Origin: an uncultured Candidatus Peregrinibacteria bacterium | GTDB lineage: Bacteria; Patescibacteriota; Gracilibacteria; UBA1369; LOWO2-01-FULL-3 | Assembly (NCBI GenBank): GCA_903847465.1 | Contig: CAINDQ010000109.1 | Coordinates: 1-35,104, forward strand | DNA length: 35,104 nucleotides | Reading direction: 5' to 3' | Shown here: piece after piece, positions 1 through 8,581 of the stretch | Position numbering within the stretch: position 1 is the stretch's first letter | Layout: every line of letters begins with the position of its first letter | Position numbers and translations under genes: made by a program | The notes under the pieces: generated by a model | The model's database searches: none | What the model was told of the DNA's origin: nothing | What the model saw: only the letters and a program-made list of their open reading frames with translations

Positions 1-1494
1 GTAAACAAATCATCCTCAAGCAAATCTAGTAACGTCAGACACATCAGTATTAGCATTTCTCTGCTCGTTTCCTTGGCTATTATTATTTTTCTTTCCATAG
101 GAATAGTCAAAGCTTTCAAAGGTATCGATTTTTCAGGATTCCTTTCTTTGGCCGGCACAGAGCTCCAAAAAGACCCTCAAGGACACACCAACTTCCTGAT
201 TATGGGAATTGGCGGAGGCGTTCATGACGGAGCAGACCTCACCGATTCCATTATCGTCGCAAGTCTGGATCCAGACACAAATGCCTTAACTATGCTTTCC
301 ATTCCAAGAGATCTATACGTAAAAGATGATTTACTTTACGACAGCAGAATAAATGAAGTGTACTCAAAAGCTAAAGAGCATTTTGGAAGTTCCGCTCAAG
401 GATTAGAATACGCAAAAAATAAAATCGAAGAACTTTTAGGAGTTCCTATTCACTATTGGATCAAAGTAGATTTCCAAGGATTCAAGCAACTGATTGACGC
501 AATTGGCGGAGTTGATGTTGTTGTTACAGAAGATCTCAACGATCCATTCTATCCAAAAGACGGCACCTATCTTTATGATCCTTTCAACATTACCAAAGGA
601 CCTCATCATTTAGACGGCGAAAACGCCCTAAAATATGCCAGAAGTCGCGAAACAACTTCCGATTTTGATAGAGCACGCCGCCAACAACAAATCATTTTTG
701 CCATCAAAGAAAAAACTTTATCCACAGGCACTCTACTTGATAAAGGAAAAATTCAAAACATCCTCGATGTCTTAAAAAGCAACATCGAAACAAATATCAC
801 GGTTAAAGAAATTCTTACTTTGGGCGGTATCGCCCCAAGTCTTTCTCAAGACAAAATCGTACATCGCCTCATTCATGATGATCCAGGATTATGCGGAGGT
901 CTTTTATACACTCCAAACAGAGAAGACTACAACGGCATGTTTATATTAATAACCGCAGGAGGACCGGAATATCTCTATCGTTATGTAGATCTAAATTTCA
1001 ATTTTGCAGATATAAATCCAGAGACCACAACCATCCAAATTTTGAACGGCACTCCCCGCGTTGGCGTAGCAGCAGAAACCAAACAAGTCCTTCGAAGATA
1101 CTGTTTTGACATCGTGAGATTTGGTAATGCCTCCACAAAAGCCTTAACTCAAACCACTTATTATTACAGACAAAAAACAGACGCCAATGGCAATATAATT
1201 AAAGCCAGACCAAAAGCTTTAGACTATCTTGAGAAACTAATTCCAGGAAAAGAAAGCACCGAAATCCCAGTGCAATACAGCGATTCCACTGCCGAAATCA
1301 TTCTGGAAATTGGCTCAGACTATACAACTTCAGACAAATACATCGAAGATCCTTTCTACGCTCTGCCTCTGTCTGAAACACAATTAAGCGCTCAAGCACG
1401 AGCAGCGGGTGCAACCACCGACACCAATGGAACTATCGTCCCAGCACCTACCACAACCACCCCAGAAACCGCCCCAACCCCAACACAACCCTAA
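1..1494 (+). CDS. LytR-CpsA-Psr (LCP) family cell-wall glycopolymer ligase, 5' end outside the window
   Basis: LCP proteins transfer undecaprenyl-linked glycopolymers onto peptidoglycan at the outer face of the membrane. The frame is open from base 1. The ORF-track start at 73 is a TTG inside a hydrophobic stretch (ISLLVSLAIIIFLSIGIV), so the true start and cytoplasmic N-terminus lie upstream of the window. After the membrane anchor come LCP motifs: LTDSIIVASLDP, the phosphate-binding arginine in SIPRDLY, and the KYARSR...DFDRARRQQ block (about residues 50-230 from base 73). A LytR_C-like domain (TTIQILNGTPRVGVA) follows at about residue 318, then a Thr/Pro-rich tail. It is the first gene of a run with rluB, dac and mraY; only 2 nt separate it from the next gene. 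The family call is secure, the exact substrate is unknown. Confidence 0.9.
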   Translation, partial: VNKSSSSKSSNVRHISISISLLVSLAIIIFLSIGIVKAFKGIDFSGFLSLAGTELQKDPQGHTNFLIMGIGGGVHDGADLTDSIIVASLDPDTNALTMLSIPRDLYVKDDLLYDSRINEVYSKAKEHFGSSAQGLEYAKNKIEELLGVPIHYWIKVDFQGFKQLIDAIGGVDVVVTEDLNDPFYPKDGTYLYDPFNITKGPHHLDGENALKYARSRETTSDFDRARRQQQIIFAIKEKTLSTGTLLDKGKIQNILDVLKSNIETNITVKEILTLGGIAPSLSQDKIVHRLIHDDPGLCGGLLYTPNREDYNGMFILITAGGPEYLYRYVDLNFNFADINPETTTIQILNGTPRVGVAAETKQVLRRYCFDIVRFGNASTKALTQTTYYYRQKTDANGNIIKARPKALDYLEKLIPGKESTEIPVQYSDSTAEIILEIGSDYTTSDKYIEDPFYALPLSETQLSAQARAAGATTDTNGTIVPAPTTTTPETAPTPTQP

Positions 1495-1496
1495 AC

Positions 1497-2192
1497 ATGC
1501 GCATCAATAAATTTATTGCCGCCTATTCTGAACATTCCAGAAGAAAAGCCGACGAACTTATCCAAAAAGGTCTCGTCTTTTTAAATGGCAAACAAGTAAC
1601 GATCATGGGCGTTGATGTCGACCCAACTCAAGACGTCGTAAAAGTCGACGGCCAAACAATCTCTGTCAAAAGCGAAAAAATATACCTCGCCCTCTACAAA
1701 CCAAAAGGCTACATCACCACTCGCAAAGACGAAAAAAATCGCCCAACCGTCATGGAACTCCTTCCTCAAATCGCCAACCTAAAACCAGTCGGCCGCCTAG
1801 ACGAAAATTCTGAAGGCCTTCTCTTAGTCAGCAACGACGGCGAATTCATCAACCACTTCACCCACCCAAAGTTCGAACGCGAAAAAGAATATGTGGCAAA
1901 AGTAAAAGGCCTCCTTTTGGCTTCAGAAAGAAAAATGGTCGAAGACGGAATGATGCTCGAAGGAAAGAAGACCCACCCCGCCAACATCGAAATTATCGAA
2001 CAATCTGAGGAGGAAACGTTTATAAAAATAATAATTCATGAAGGACGCAATAGACAAATTAGAAAAATGTTTGATTCTTTAAACCATCCTGTGAAATACT
2101 TGAAAAGAATTCGCATTGGAAATATCACCTTAGGTGTCCTTCAAAAAGGTGCTTTTCGTCCCTTAACCAAGCAGGAAATCAATGTTCACTAG
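1497..2192 (+). CDS. RsuA/RluB/RluE-family rRNA pseudouridine synthase
   Basis: This enzyme isomerises a specific uridine of ribosomal RNA to pseudouridine. An S4 RNA-binding domain occupies about residues 1-50 (RINKFIAAYSEHSRRKADELI). The catalytic domain follows, with LYKPKGYITT and the active-site aspartate motif GRLDENSEGLLL near residue 100, then EGRNRQIRKMF. At 231 aa it has the normal size of the family. The start is 2 nt after the lcp stop with no Shine-Dalgarno motif, and the end overlaps the carboxypeptidase gene by 11 nt, so translation is probably coupled. Whether it acts on 16S (RsuA) or 23S rRNA (RluB/RluE) cannot be decided from sequence alone; RluB-like is my preference. Confidence 0.88.
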   Translation: MRINKFIAAYSEHSRRKADELIQKGLVFLNGKQVTIMGVDVDPTQDVVKVDGQTISVKSEKIYLALYKPKGYITTRKDEKNRPTVMELLPQIANLKPVGRLDENSEGLLLVSNDGEFINHFTHPKFEREKEYVAKVKGLLLASERKMVEDGMMLEGKKTHPANIEIIEQSEEETFIKIIIHEGRNRQIRKMFDSLNHPVKYLKRIRIGNITLGVLQKGAFRPLTKQEINVH

Positions 2193-3090
2193 CCTACTTA
2201 GCTTATATATAGCCTCAATCCTCCAGACCGACATCTCTTTTCGCAAAGACGATAATCAACCATCTATCGTAAAAACGGCCAGCTACGACCTGAGTGAAAT
2301 TGACCAAAACGCTCCCGTCCCTTTGAAAAATCACGACTTCATCGCTCCTGTTATTCAAGCCAAATCCAGCCTTTCTATGGACCTTCGCACTGGGCTTGTT
2401 TTATTCGAAGACAATGCTCACCAAAGACTTCCTATCGCCAGTCTCACCAAATTAATGACCACCTTGATAGTTTTGGAAGAAAATAATCTCGACGATGTAA
2501 TTACCGTCAGTTCAAAAGCCGCAACCGTCTCCGGTTCTACAATGTTCCTTAGAAAAGACGAAAAAATAGCTTTAAAAAACCTAGTTTACGGCATGTTAAT
2601 CAGCTCTTCCAATGATGCCGCCATGGCCCTCGCCGAATTTAATGCTGGGAGCGAAGATGCCTTCATCGATAAAATGAACAAAAAAGCTTTGGCTTTAGGC
2701 CTTTTAAATACTCACTTCTCAAATCCAATAGGCCTAGATGGCAAAGACAATTATTCTTCCGCTTATGATTTAGCAAAATTAAGCAGATATGTTTATCAAA
2801 AAACTTTAGTCCAAGAAATAGCTGTCGTAAAAGAAATCAAAGTCACTTCTCTAGACGGCAAAATCACTCACGATTTAGTTTCTACAAACGATCTGCTCGA
2901 CACCAAGTTCATCAGAATCAAAGGCCTAAAAACCGGCACAACAGATCAAGCAGGCTTATGCATCGTATCCGTAGCCGAGAATGACGCCAGTAATGAAATC
3001 ATGACAGTTCTCCTAAATAGTCCTGACCGATTTAAAGAAACAAAAATCTTGGCGGAATGGACATTCCGAGCGTATAATTGGGAAAAATAA
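2182..3090 (+). CDS. dac: D-alanyl-D-alanine carboxypeptidase (peptidase S11, DacA/DacF type)
   Basis: A serine penicillin-binding protein that trims the terminal D-Ala from peptidoglycan stem peptides outside the cell. The N-terminus (MFTSLLSLYIASILQ) is a short hydrophobic export segment with little positive charge. All three active-site motifs are visible: SxxK as S87-LT-K90 (IASLTKLMTT), SxN as S142-S143-N144 and KTG at 250-252 (GLKTGTTDQAG). At 302 aa it is compact and lacks room for the C-terminal beta-domain and amphipathic anchor of larger DacA proteins. An AGGA about 7 nt before the ATG makes it one of the few genes here with a Shine-Dalgarno motif. The gene starts inside the end of rluB and is followed 9 nt later by mraY, which supports a cell-wall operon. 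Confidence 0.92.
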   Translation: MFTSLLSLYIASILQTDISFRKDDNQPSIVKTASYDLSEIDQNAPVPLKNHDFIAPVIQAKSSLSMDLRTGLVLFEDNAHQRLPIASLTKLMTTLIVLEENNLDDVITVSSKAATVSGSTMFLRKDEKIALKNLVYGMLISSSNDAAMALAEFNAGSEDAFIDKMNKKALALGLLNTHFSNPIGLDGKDNYSSAYDLAKLSRYVYQKTLVQEIAVVKEIKVTSLDGKITHDLVSTNDLLDTKFIRIKGLKTGTTDQAGLCIVSVAENDASNEIMTVLLNSPDRFKETKILAEWTFRAYNWEK

Positions 3091-3099
3091 CAATTACTT

Positions 3100-4176
3100 A
3101 TGGCTTTTCCATCTTTGCAGGTTGCAATCGCAAATTTTTCTCTTATTTTCGGATCAGGGATTTTTGCCTTCCTGATCGCCTTATTATTGACTCCATGGTT
3201 TACCAGACAACTGATTAAATTTAAAATCGGTAAACAAATTCGCTTAAATGCAATGTCCGGAGAAACCTCCACTTTATTCACCGCTCTCCATTCCAAAAAA
3301 AGTGGAACACCCACGATGGGCGGACTCTTAATCTTGGGCACAGTTTTTATTGTCGTTATTTTTTCAAGAATCGTTTCGGCTTCAGGATATTTCGATCGAT
3401 CTTTATTGAACAGAAAAGAGACTTGGATTCCTTTATTCACCCTCGCCACATGTGGAATTTTAGGCGCAGTTGACGATTATTTAAACATTCGCGGCATTGG
3501 AAAAACCAAAGGATTAAGTGCCCGTTTGAAAATGCTTTGGCTTATTATTTTTGCTGGAGCCGGAGCATATTGGTTTTATTTCAAATTAGGATTTAGCTCA
3601 ATTAGTATTCCAATTCCAGGCTTCTTGCCTATTGAAATCGGAATTTGGTATATTCCTGTTTTCATTTTTATCATTATCGCCACCGCTAACGCTGTAAATT
3701 TCACAGATGGATTAGATGGTTTGGCCAGCGGCTTACTCATTCTTGCCTTTGGTTCTTTTGGAATTTTGGCCTACGCCAGAGGAATGCTCCTCTTGGCCAC
3801 CCTATGTGCTGTAATTTCAGGGGCATTACTCGCCTTTCTATGGTTCAACATTCCTCCAGCGAGATTCTACATGGGAGACGCAGGTTCGCTCGCGCTCGGG
3901 GCCACTCTTGGCGTTATAGCCATGCTCACAGATCAAGCTCTAATCCTTCCAATAGTCGGAATCGTTTTTGTGGTAGAAGCCCTTTCAGTAATCATTCAAC
4001 TTTTCTCCAAGAAATTCTTCCATCGAAAAGTTTTTGCCATAGCACCGCTACACCACCATTTCGAACACAAAGGCTGGGCTGAATTTACAATTGTAATGCG
4101 TTTCTGGATCATCGGCGGATTATTTACGGCATTCGGAACAATCCTTGGCCTGATCAATATCATCAACGCAAATTAA
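3100..4176 (+). CDS. mraY: Phospho-N-acetylmuramoyl-pentapeptide-transferase (lipid I synthase)
   Basis: MraY moves phospho-MurNAc-pentapeptide from UDP onto undecaprenyl phosphate to give lipid I, the first membrane step of peptidoglycan synthesis. The 358 aa sequence is a polytopic membrane protein with the family signatures in order: SGTPTMGGLLI, DDYLNIRGIGKTKGLSARLK, the catalytic NFTDGLDGLASG, YMGDAGSLALG and APLHHHFEHKGW. Length is typical. It closes the lcp-rluB-dac-mraY run, away from rsmH and ftsL, which sit 6 kb further on the other strand, so the usual dcw order is broken. Its TAA stop shares the four bases TTAA with the stop of the convergent FecR-domain gene. Confidence 0.97.
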   Translation: MAFPSLQVAIANFSLIFGSGIFAFLIALLLTPWFTRQLIKFKIGKQIRLNAMSGETSTLFTALHSKKSGTPTMGGLLILGTVFIVVIFSRIVSASGYFDRSLLNRKETWIPLFTLATCGILGAVDDYLNIRGIGKTKGLSARLKMLWLIIFAGAGAYWFYFKLGFSSISIPIPGFLPIEIGIWYIPVFIFIIIATANAVNFTDGLDGLASGLLILAFGSFGILAYARGMLLLATLCAVISGALLAFLWFNIPPARFYMGDAGSLALGATLGVIAMLTDQALILPIVGIVFVVEALSVIIQLFSKKFFHRKVFAIAPLHHHFEHKGWAEFTIVMRFWIIGGLFTAFGTILGLINIINAN

Positions 4177-5996
4177 TTTCCTAGTCCAGGAGGAAGAGGT
4201 TTATCACCCTGAATGAAAACTCCATAGTTGTCTTCTACGGAAGTATTTATTGTTGGCTCAACAGGAGTAGTTGTAACTATCCCCACCGGAGTTACCTCCG
4301 TATTTGTAACAACCACAGGAGTCTCTGTCGAAACAACTGTTGTTGTAGCAACCGCCGCTTCATCACTTACCGCAGTCAGATATTGCTGAACTTCACTTAC
4401 TTTTCCAACCAAATCTTCTTTTGCTTCAGGAACTTTCGAATCAATTGTATTAATCATTTCCATTACTCCAGCCAATTCTTTTTTTGAATCATCGACTGTT
4501 TCACGAGCCACTTGTGTTTGGCCAAGCATTGCCGCATCTTCAGCCGTTGCCAATTTATCAGACAATTGCTCCAATTTCTTTTCAGCCAATTCTGTTTTGT
4601 CAGACACTCCGATAAGAGCAACATTATCCACCATTTGTTTTACTTCGTAGAGAGGTGAATCAGGCAACACCAGACTCAAATCTTTTTGATGAGCCAAAAT
4701 ACCATTGTCCAAATATTGTTTTAATTCTGCGGAATATTTTTCATCACTATACCCAACTTCTTTAACGATTTTATCTAACATTTTCACTTTGTCAGAAAAA
4801 TCTTGCATCGCTTTTTGAACATTTTGTTTGTCAGTAGCACTCAAGTTTGGATCAGCCAATTTTATTTCAGCCGCAACCAAATTCTTTTCCGCCAAATCAA
4901 ATTCTTTTTTCACTTTTGACACATCATCGAAAGTCAAAAACACCGCTATATTTTCACGCAAAGAATTTCCCATAGAAACATCTTTTGGTGCATCAGTGCC
5001 CATACTCTTCATTTTTGCTGCCAACAATCTATCCTCTACTGAAACCAAATATTCTTTATCACTTTCCAAATTTTCTTGAACCCATGCCACGTTTTTATCA
5101 TTCTCACTCAAATCAACAACCTCTACTTTTCCGTTTATTACAGCCTTTTGTCCTCTTATTACTTTATCAACTAATTGGTTTTGTTTTTGAATATCAACTG
5201 AACGATTAAACACTTCCAATTCAAGTTTCTGATCTTTTAGTTCAGCATTGAAAGTCGCTTTCTTTGCAGTTGCGGAAACATCATTTGCCTTCAAAACAAA
5301 CGCAGAATCATCACCTACCAAACTCAAAACGTGTGACCACATCGTTCCACTTTCCAAAGAAACCTCAATGTATGTTTGAACGCTATTTTGTGGTTTAAAA
5401 AGTTTATCGATCACAACTGTTGTATCCGAAGAAAGTCTTGTAATACTATCATCAAAATATTTCACCACCACCATTCCATCATTTCCTGTGGCAATTTTAT
5501 CACCCTCATACAATTCCATATCTGAATGAATCGCAATTGATTTTCCATCTCTCACCACAACCACTTGTCCCAAAAAAGAATCCAACACTGTAAATGTTTC
5601 CGCTCTCACCACAGACGTATCAACACTTATGAAAGAGAACATTCCCAAAAACATAGTCACAACCGCTAACCCACTGATCATTTTTTTATTGAATATCCAA
5701 AAATTTCTCCAGAAATAACTTCTCTGAGGAATATTTTCAATAGCCGCAAAAACACGCTCCTTCATATCCACGCGTTTGTTCATATCCAAATTCAACATAC
5801 TTACCAACTCTTTAATATAATCGACAACACCCTGTAATGTAGCTGGAATTCTATCCTCTTGAGGAGTACTCATTTGCTTCAAGAGATTTGCTCTCATCAT
5901 CATTTTTTTCTGACTACCCAAAACTGGCTTCTCCATCTTGAGAATTTTTTGAGCAAGCTTCGTAAGTCCTTGTTGTAGTTCTGGCTGTTCAGTCAT
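4173..5996 (-). CDS. Membrane anti-sigma-like protein with FecR-type and DUF5667-like domains
   Basis: This is probably the membrane-bound partner or regulator of the ECF sigma factor encoded 37 nt upstream. Residues 1-105 are cytoplasmic and helical, as expected for a sigma-binding segment. One transmembrane helix follows at about 106-124 (MISGLAVVTMFLGMFSFIS). A FecR-like beta domain comes next (GKSIAIHSDMELYEGDKIAT...DDSITRLSSDTTVVID, about 138-250). A charged helical region includes a DUF5667-like segment (LPDSPLYEVKQMVDNVAL). The protein ends with a Thr/Val/Pro-rich tail closing in PLPPGLGN. The pairing with a sigma gene and the topology are seen; the anti-sigma role is inferred, since no zinc-binding anti-sigma motif (HxxxCxxC) is present. 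An AGGTG just before the ATG is a plausible ribosome-binding site. Confidence 0.75.
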   Translation of the reverse strand: MTEQPELQQGLTKLAQKILKMEKPVLGSQKKMMMRANLLKQMSTPQEDRIPATLQGVVDYIKELVSMLNLDMNKRVDMKERVFAAIENIPQRSYFWRNFWIFNKKMISGLAVVTMFLGMFSFISVDTSVVRAETFTVLDSFLGQVVVVRDGKSIAIHSDMELYEGDKIATGNDGMVVVKYFDDSITRLSSDTTVVIDKLFKPQNSVQTYIEVSLESGTMWSHVLSLVGDDSAFVLKANDVSATAKKATFNAELKDQKLELEVFNRSVDIQKQNQLVDKVIRGQKAVINGKVEVVDLSENDKNVAWVQENLESDKEYLVSVEDRLLAAKMKSMGTDAPKDVSMGNSLRENIAVFLTFDDVSKVKKEFDLAEKNLVAAEIKLADPNLSATDKQNVQKAMQDFSDKVKMLDKIVKEVGYSDEKYSAELKQYLDNGILAHQKDLSLVLPDSPLYEVKQMVDNVALIGVSDKTELAEKKLEQLSDKLATAEDAAMLGQTQVARETVDDSKKELAGVMEMINTIDSKVPEAKEDLVGKVSEVQQYLTAVSDEAAVATTTVVSTETPVVVTNTEVTPVGIVTTTPVEPTINTSVEDNYGVFIQGDKPLPPGLGN

Positions 5997-6033
5997 ACAC
6001 CTGTTTAAACGTATATTTTACCGATCTGTTACA

Positions 6034-6618
6034 CTAAAACTCGTAATTTACCCCCATCTCTTGCAGTTCCTTTTTCAAGGCGGATAAAGCCCTGAATTGC
6101 AAAACTCTCAAACTTCCTTCATTCTTATCTAAAACTTCCGCAATCTCCGCATTTGATAACTCATTTATAAATTTGCAAATAATCACATCTCTATAAGGCT
6201 TTTTTAACTTAGTCAAAGCCATTTTTAGCGCCTTATTGTCCAAGACATTTTCCGTAGTTCTAATTGGATTATGTTCCCTTTTATCATCAGTTATATTCAA
6301 ATCCAACTCTTCAAACTGTTTGTCTTTTGCCGCACGATAATGATCAACCACCAAGTTATGGGTAATCCTAAAAACCCATGCTGTAAAAGACTTCTTTTCC
6401 TCTCGACGATACTTTTTCAGATTCTCCCAGACCTTCAAAAACACATTCTCCACAATATCCTCCACATCCTCGCCCTTGATACGATAAAAAACATATCGAT
6501 ACACTTGATCGATTAACAAATCGTAAATTTTAGCAAAAGCATCTTGGTCCCCACCTTGCGCAAGAGCCACTAATTTATCCAATTCTTTACTGTTTTTTAC
6601 CTTCTCATTTTCATCCAT
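6034..6618 (-). CDS. ECF-type RNA polymerase sigma-70 family factor
   Basis: An extracytoplasmic-function sigma factor that would direct RNA polymerase to its own promoter set. Of 194 aa, residues about 25-95 form region 2 (YDLLIDQVYRYVFYRIKGEDVEDIVENVF...FTAWVFRITHNLVVDHYR) and about 130-185 form region 4 with its helix-turn-helix (LKKPYRDVIICKFINELSNAEIAEVLDKNEGSLRVLQFRALSAL). Region 1 and region 3 are absent, as in ECF factors. It starts 5 nt after the fructose-bisphosphatase stop and precedes the FecR/DUF5667 gene, so it appears to be transcribed with the gluconeogenic genes. I see no separate promoter in front of it. The ECF subgroup is not assigned. Confidence 0.93.
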   Translation of the reverse strand: MDENEKVKNSKELDKLVALAQGGDQDAFAKIYDLLIDQVYRYVFYRIKGEDVEDIVENVFLKVWENLKKYRREEKKSFTAWVFRITHNLVVDHYRAAKDKQFEELDLNITDDKREHNPIRTTENVLDNKALKMALTKLKKPYRDVIICKFINELSNAEIAEVLDKNEGSLRVLQFRALSALKKELQEMGVNYEF

Positions 6619-6623
6619 AGAAA

Positions 6624-7532
6624 CTAAGCTAAAGCTTTACAGCAACGTTCCACTTCCACCTTACTACCTATATAAATTGGAGTTCTTTGATCAAGTTTTT
6701 CCACCACCTTTTCCAAAATATCAATTTTCCCATCACTAGCCGCTCCGCCCGCTTGGGTCACAAGCAAAGCCATCGGCGCACATTCGAACAAAAGTCTTAA
6801 TTTCCCATTTGGTGCTTCACTATATCCAGGATAAGAAAATATTCCTTTTCCCTTTAACAAAATTTGATTGATGTCTGGAACCATTCCTCCGGAATATCTT
6901 AAGGTGTACTTTTCTTTGCACCAATAATTCACCAACTCCATATAATCCTTTCTCTCACTCGCCGCTCGTAAATTTCCCGGCGCAAACATTTTTCCTTCTT
7001 CAATTTTTATATCGTCGTTGCTCATCACAAATTCTCCATCAATATTCATAACGAATTCTTTCACTCCTTGTTTCACAGTTAGAATAATTGTTGTTTTCGG
7101 TCCATACACCGCAATGAGCACTCCCGTCTGCTGATTTCCTTTTACTCCAACAAACGTTTTTGCCTCATACACGCCGAAAATCGTCCCTACCGCCAGATTC
7201 ACATCAACAAGAGAAGACCCATCAAGTGGATCATAACAAATCGCATAATCAGCATATTCCCCTTCTGACAATTTCATTTCATCAGGCAATTCTTCTGAAG
7301 CAATCAATCCAATATATTCATTTTTTTTGCATTCTTCTTGAATAACTTTATCCGCCAAAATATCTAAAGCCAACTGCTCTTCTCCATAAATATTATAAGA
7401 ACCGGCTTTGCCCGTGCTAGCAGTTTTGATCACATTGGAAATACGTTTCACAGCAGTCACCAATGTTTCTGCGACAGTGAGTCCTCTCTCATCAACTCCA
7501 CAACTTTTTAAATAATCTTTTATAGTCATCAT
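6624..7532 (-). CDS. fbp: Fructose-1,6-bisphosphatase, class I
   Basis: It hydrolyses fructose-1,6-bisphosphate to fructose-6-phosphate, the irreversible step of gluconeogenesis. The 302 aa protein shows the metal-binding acidic residues in IASEELPDE and the signature YDPLDGSSLVDVN, then RYSGGMVPDINQILLKGKG and the C-terminal substrate site YSEAPNGKLRLLFECAPMA. The usual DPLDGSSN has Leu in place of Asn. The sequence opens with two methionines, so 7529 is an alternative start. The order aldolase, GAPDH, FBPase on one strand with gaps of 25 and 19 nt is a gluconeogenic cluster, and the ECF sigma gene follows after 5 nt. Confidence 0.95.
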   Translation of the reverse strand: MMTIKDYLKSCGVDERGLTVAETLVTAVKRISNVIKTASTGKAGSYNIYGEEQLALDILADKVIQEECKKNEYIGLIASEELPDEMKLSEGEYADYAICYDPLDGSSLVDVNLAVGTIFGVYEAKTFVGVKGNQQTGVLIAVYGPKTTIILTVKQGVKEFVMNIDGEFVMSNDDIKIEEGKMFAPGNLRAASERKDYMELVNYWCKEKYTLRYSGGMVPDINQILLKGKGIFSYPGYSEAPNGKLRLLFECAPMALLVTQAGGAASDGKIDILEKVVEKLDQRTPIYIGSKVEVERCCKALA

Positions 7533-7551
7533 ATTATTTACATTTAAATTT

Positions 7552-8556
7552 CTACAGCATAAACCATCTTATCAGATCTACGATTCTTGCAACATAGCCC
7601 CACTCGTTGTCATACCACGCAACCACTTTCAAATGATCACCATTCAAAACTTTTGTACTTAGTAAATCGACAATACTGCTCCTCTCGTCACCTCGAAAAT
7701 CCACAGACACAAGCGGTTCATCTGTTGTTCCCAAAATTCCTTTCATCTCTCCATTTTCGTATTTTTTGAATGCTTCGTTCACTTCCTCAGCTGTAATTTT
7801 TTTCAACATTTTTGCAGCAATATCAACACAAGAAACTGTTGGAACAGGAACTCTAAAAGCAATTCCATCTACTTTTCCTTCGAGTTCTGGAATCACTCTA
7901 GAGATCGCTTTCATCGCTCCAGTCGTTGTAGGAATAATAGATTCCGTAGTCGCACGTGCTCTTCTGAAATCATCAGGATTAGAATTATCGAGCAAATTTT
8001 GCGTGTAAGTAAATGCATGAATTGTTGAAACCATTGCACTCTCAATTCCAAATTCTTTTTCCAAAATTTCAAGAACTGGCGCAAGACAATTTGTCGTGCA
8101 TGATGCATTGGAAACAATTTTAAATTCTTTTGGATCGTAATCTTTTTCATTCACACCCATTACAATATTTGGAATAGTCAATTCCTTGCAAGGCGCAGTA
8201 ATAAGCACTTTTTTAGCTCCTGCATCTAAGTGAGGTTTTACTGATTCCATCGTCGTAAAATTTCCTGTCGACTCAATCACAACATCAACATCATGACTGC
8301 CCCACATGTTATCTTTTGGTGTCATCATTTGATAAACATGAACCAACTTTCCATCCACAATTAAATTTTTTCCATCCACTTTTATTTCATAATTACACTT
8401 TCCATAAAGAGAATCGTGTTTCAATAAAAATGCATGTGATGTTGCATCGGCACGACTATTGATCGCCACAACTTCTACGTCTTTGATTTTCAATAACTGT
8501 CGATGCAGATCGCGTCCGATTCGACCATACCCGTTAATTCCAATTTTAATTGCCAT
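7552..8556 (-). CDS. gapB: Glyceraldehyde-3-phosphate dehydrogenase, GapB-like, predicted NADP-preferring
   Basis: It interconverts glyceraldehyde-3-phosphate and 1,3-bisphosphoglycerate. The catalytic cysteine lies in [12 protein letters not shown] and the partner histidine in TIHAFTYTQ; the Rossmann motif is INGYGRIGR. The aspartate that normally selects NAD (AIND-) is replaced: the sequence reads VVAINSRADATS. The Leu-Pro pair of NAD enzymes is also replaced (LLDNSNPDDFRRAR), and ESIIPTTTGAMKAI resembles the Bacillus GapB group. I therefore predict NADP use and a gluconeogenic direction, which fits its neighbours fba and fbp. The start is at MAIKIGING (8556); the ORF track's 17 extra residues are intergenic. 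A second, NAD-type GAPDH is at 13298. Cofactor preference is inference. Confidence 0.92.
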   Translation of the reverse strand: MAIKIGINGYGRIGRDLHRQLLKIKDVEVVAINSRADATSHAFLLKHDSLYGKCNYEIKVDGKNLIVDGKLVHVYQMMTPKDNMWGSHDVDVVIESTGNFTTMESVKPHLDAGAKKVLITAPCKELTIPNIVMGVNEKDYDPKEFKIVSNASCTTNCLAPVLEILEKEFGIESAMVSTIHAFTYTQNLLDNSNPDDFRRARATTESIIPTTTGAMKAISRVIPELEGKVDGIAFRVPVPTVSCVDIAAKMLKKITAEEVNEAFKKYENGEMKGILGTTDEPLVSVDFRGDERSSIVDLLSTKVLNGDHLKVVAWYDNEWGYVARIVDLIRWFML

Positions 8557-8581
8557 TTTTATATTAAGGTTAGAATGATAA

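Noticed and set aside
2946-3449. 167-residue minus-strand ORF as a real gene
   Set aside because: It is a shadow lying over the end of dac and the start of mraY, both certain genes.
4173-5996. Periplasmic iron-siderophore sensor (FecR proper)
   Set aside because: No TonB receptor or iron-uptake gene is nearby, and the FecR-like domain is also common in unrelated membrane proteins; only the domain resemblance is claimed.
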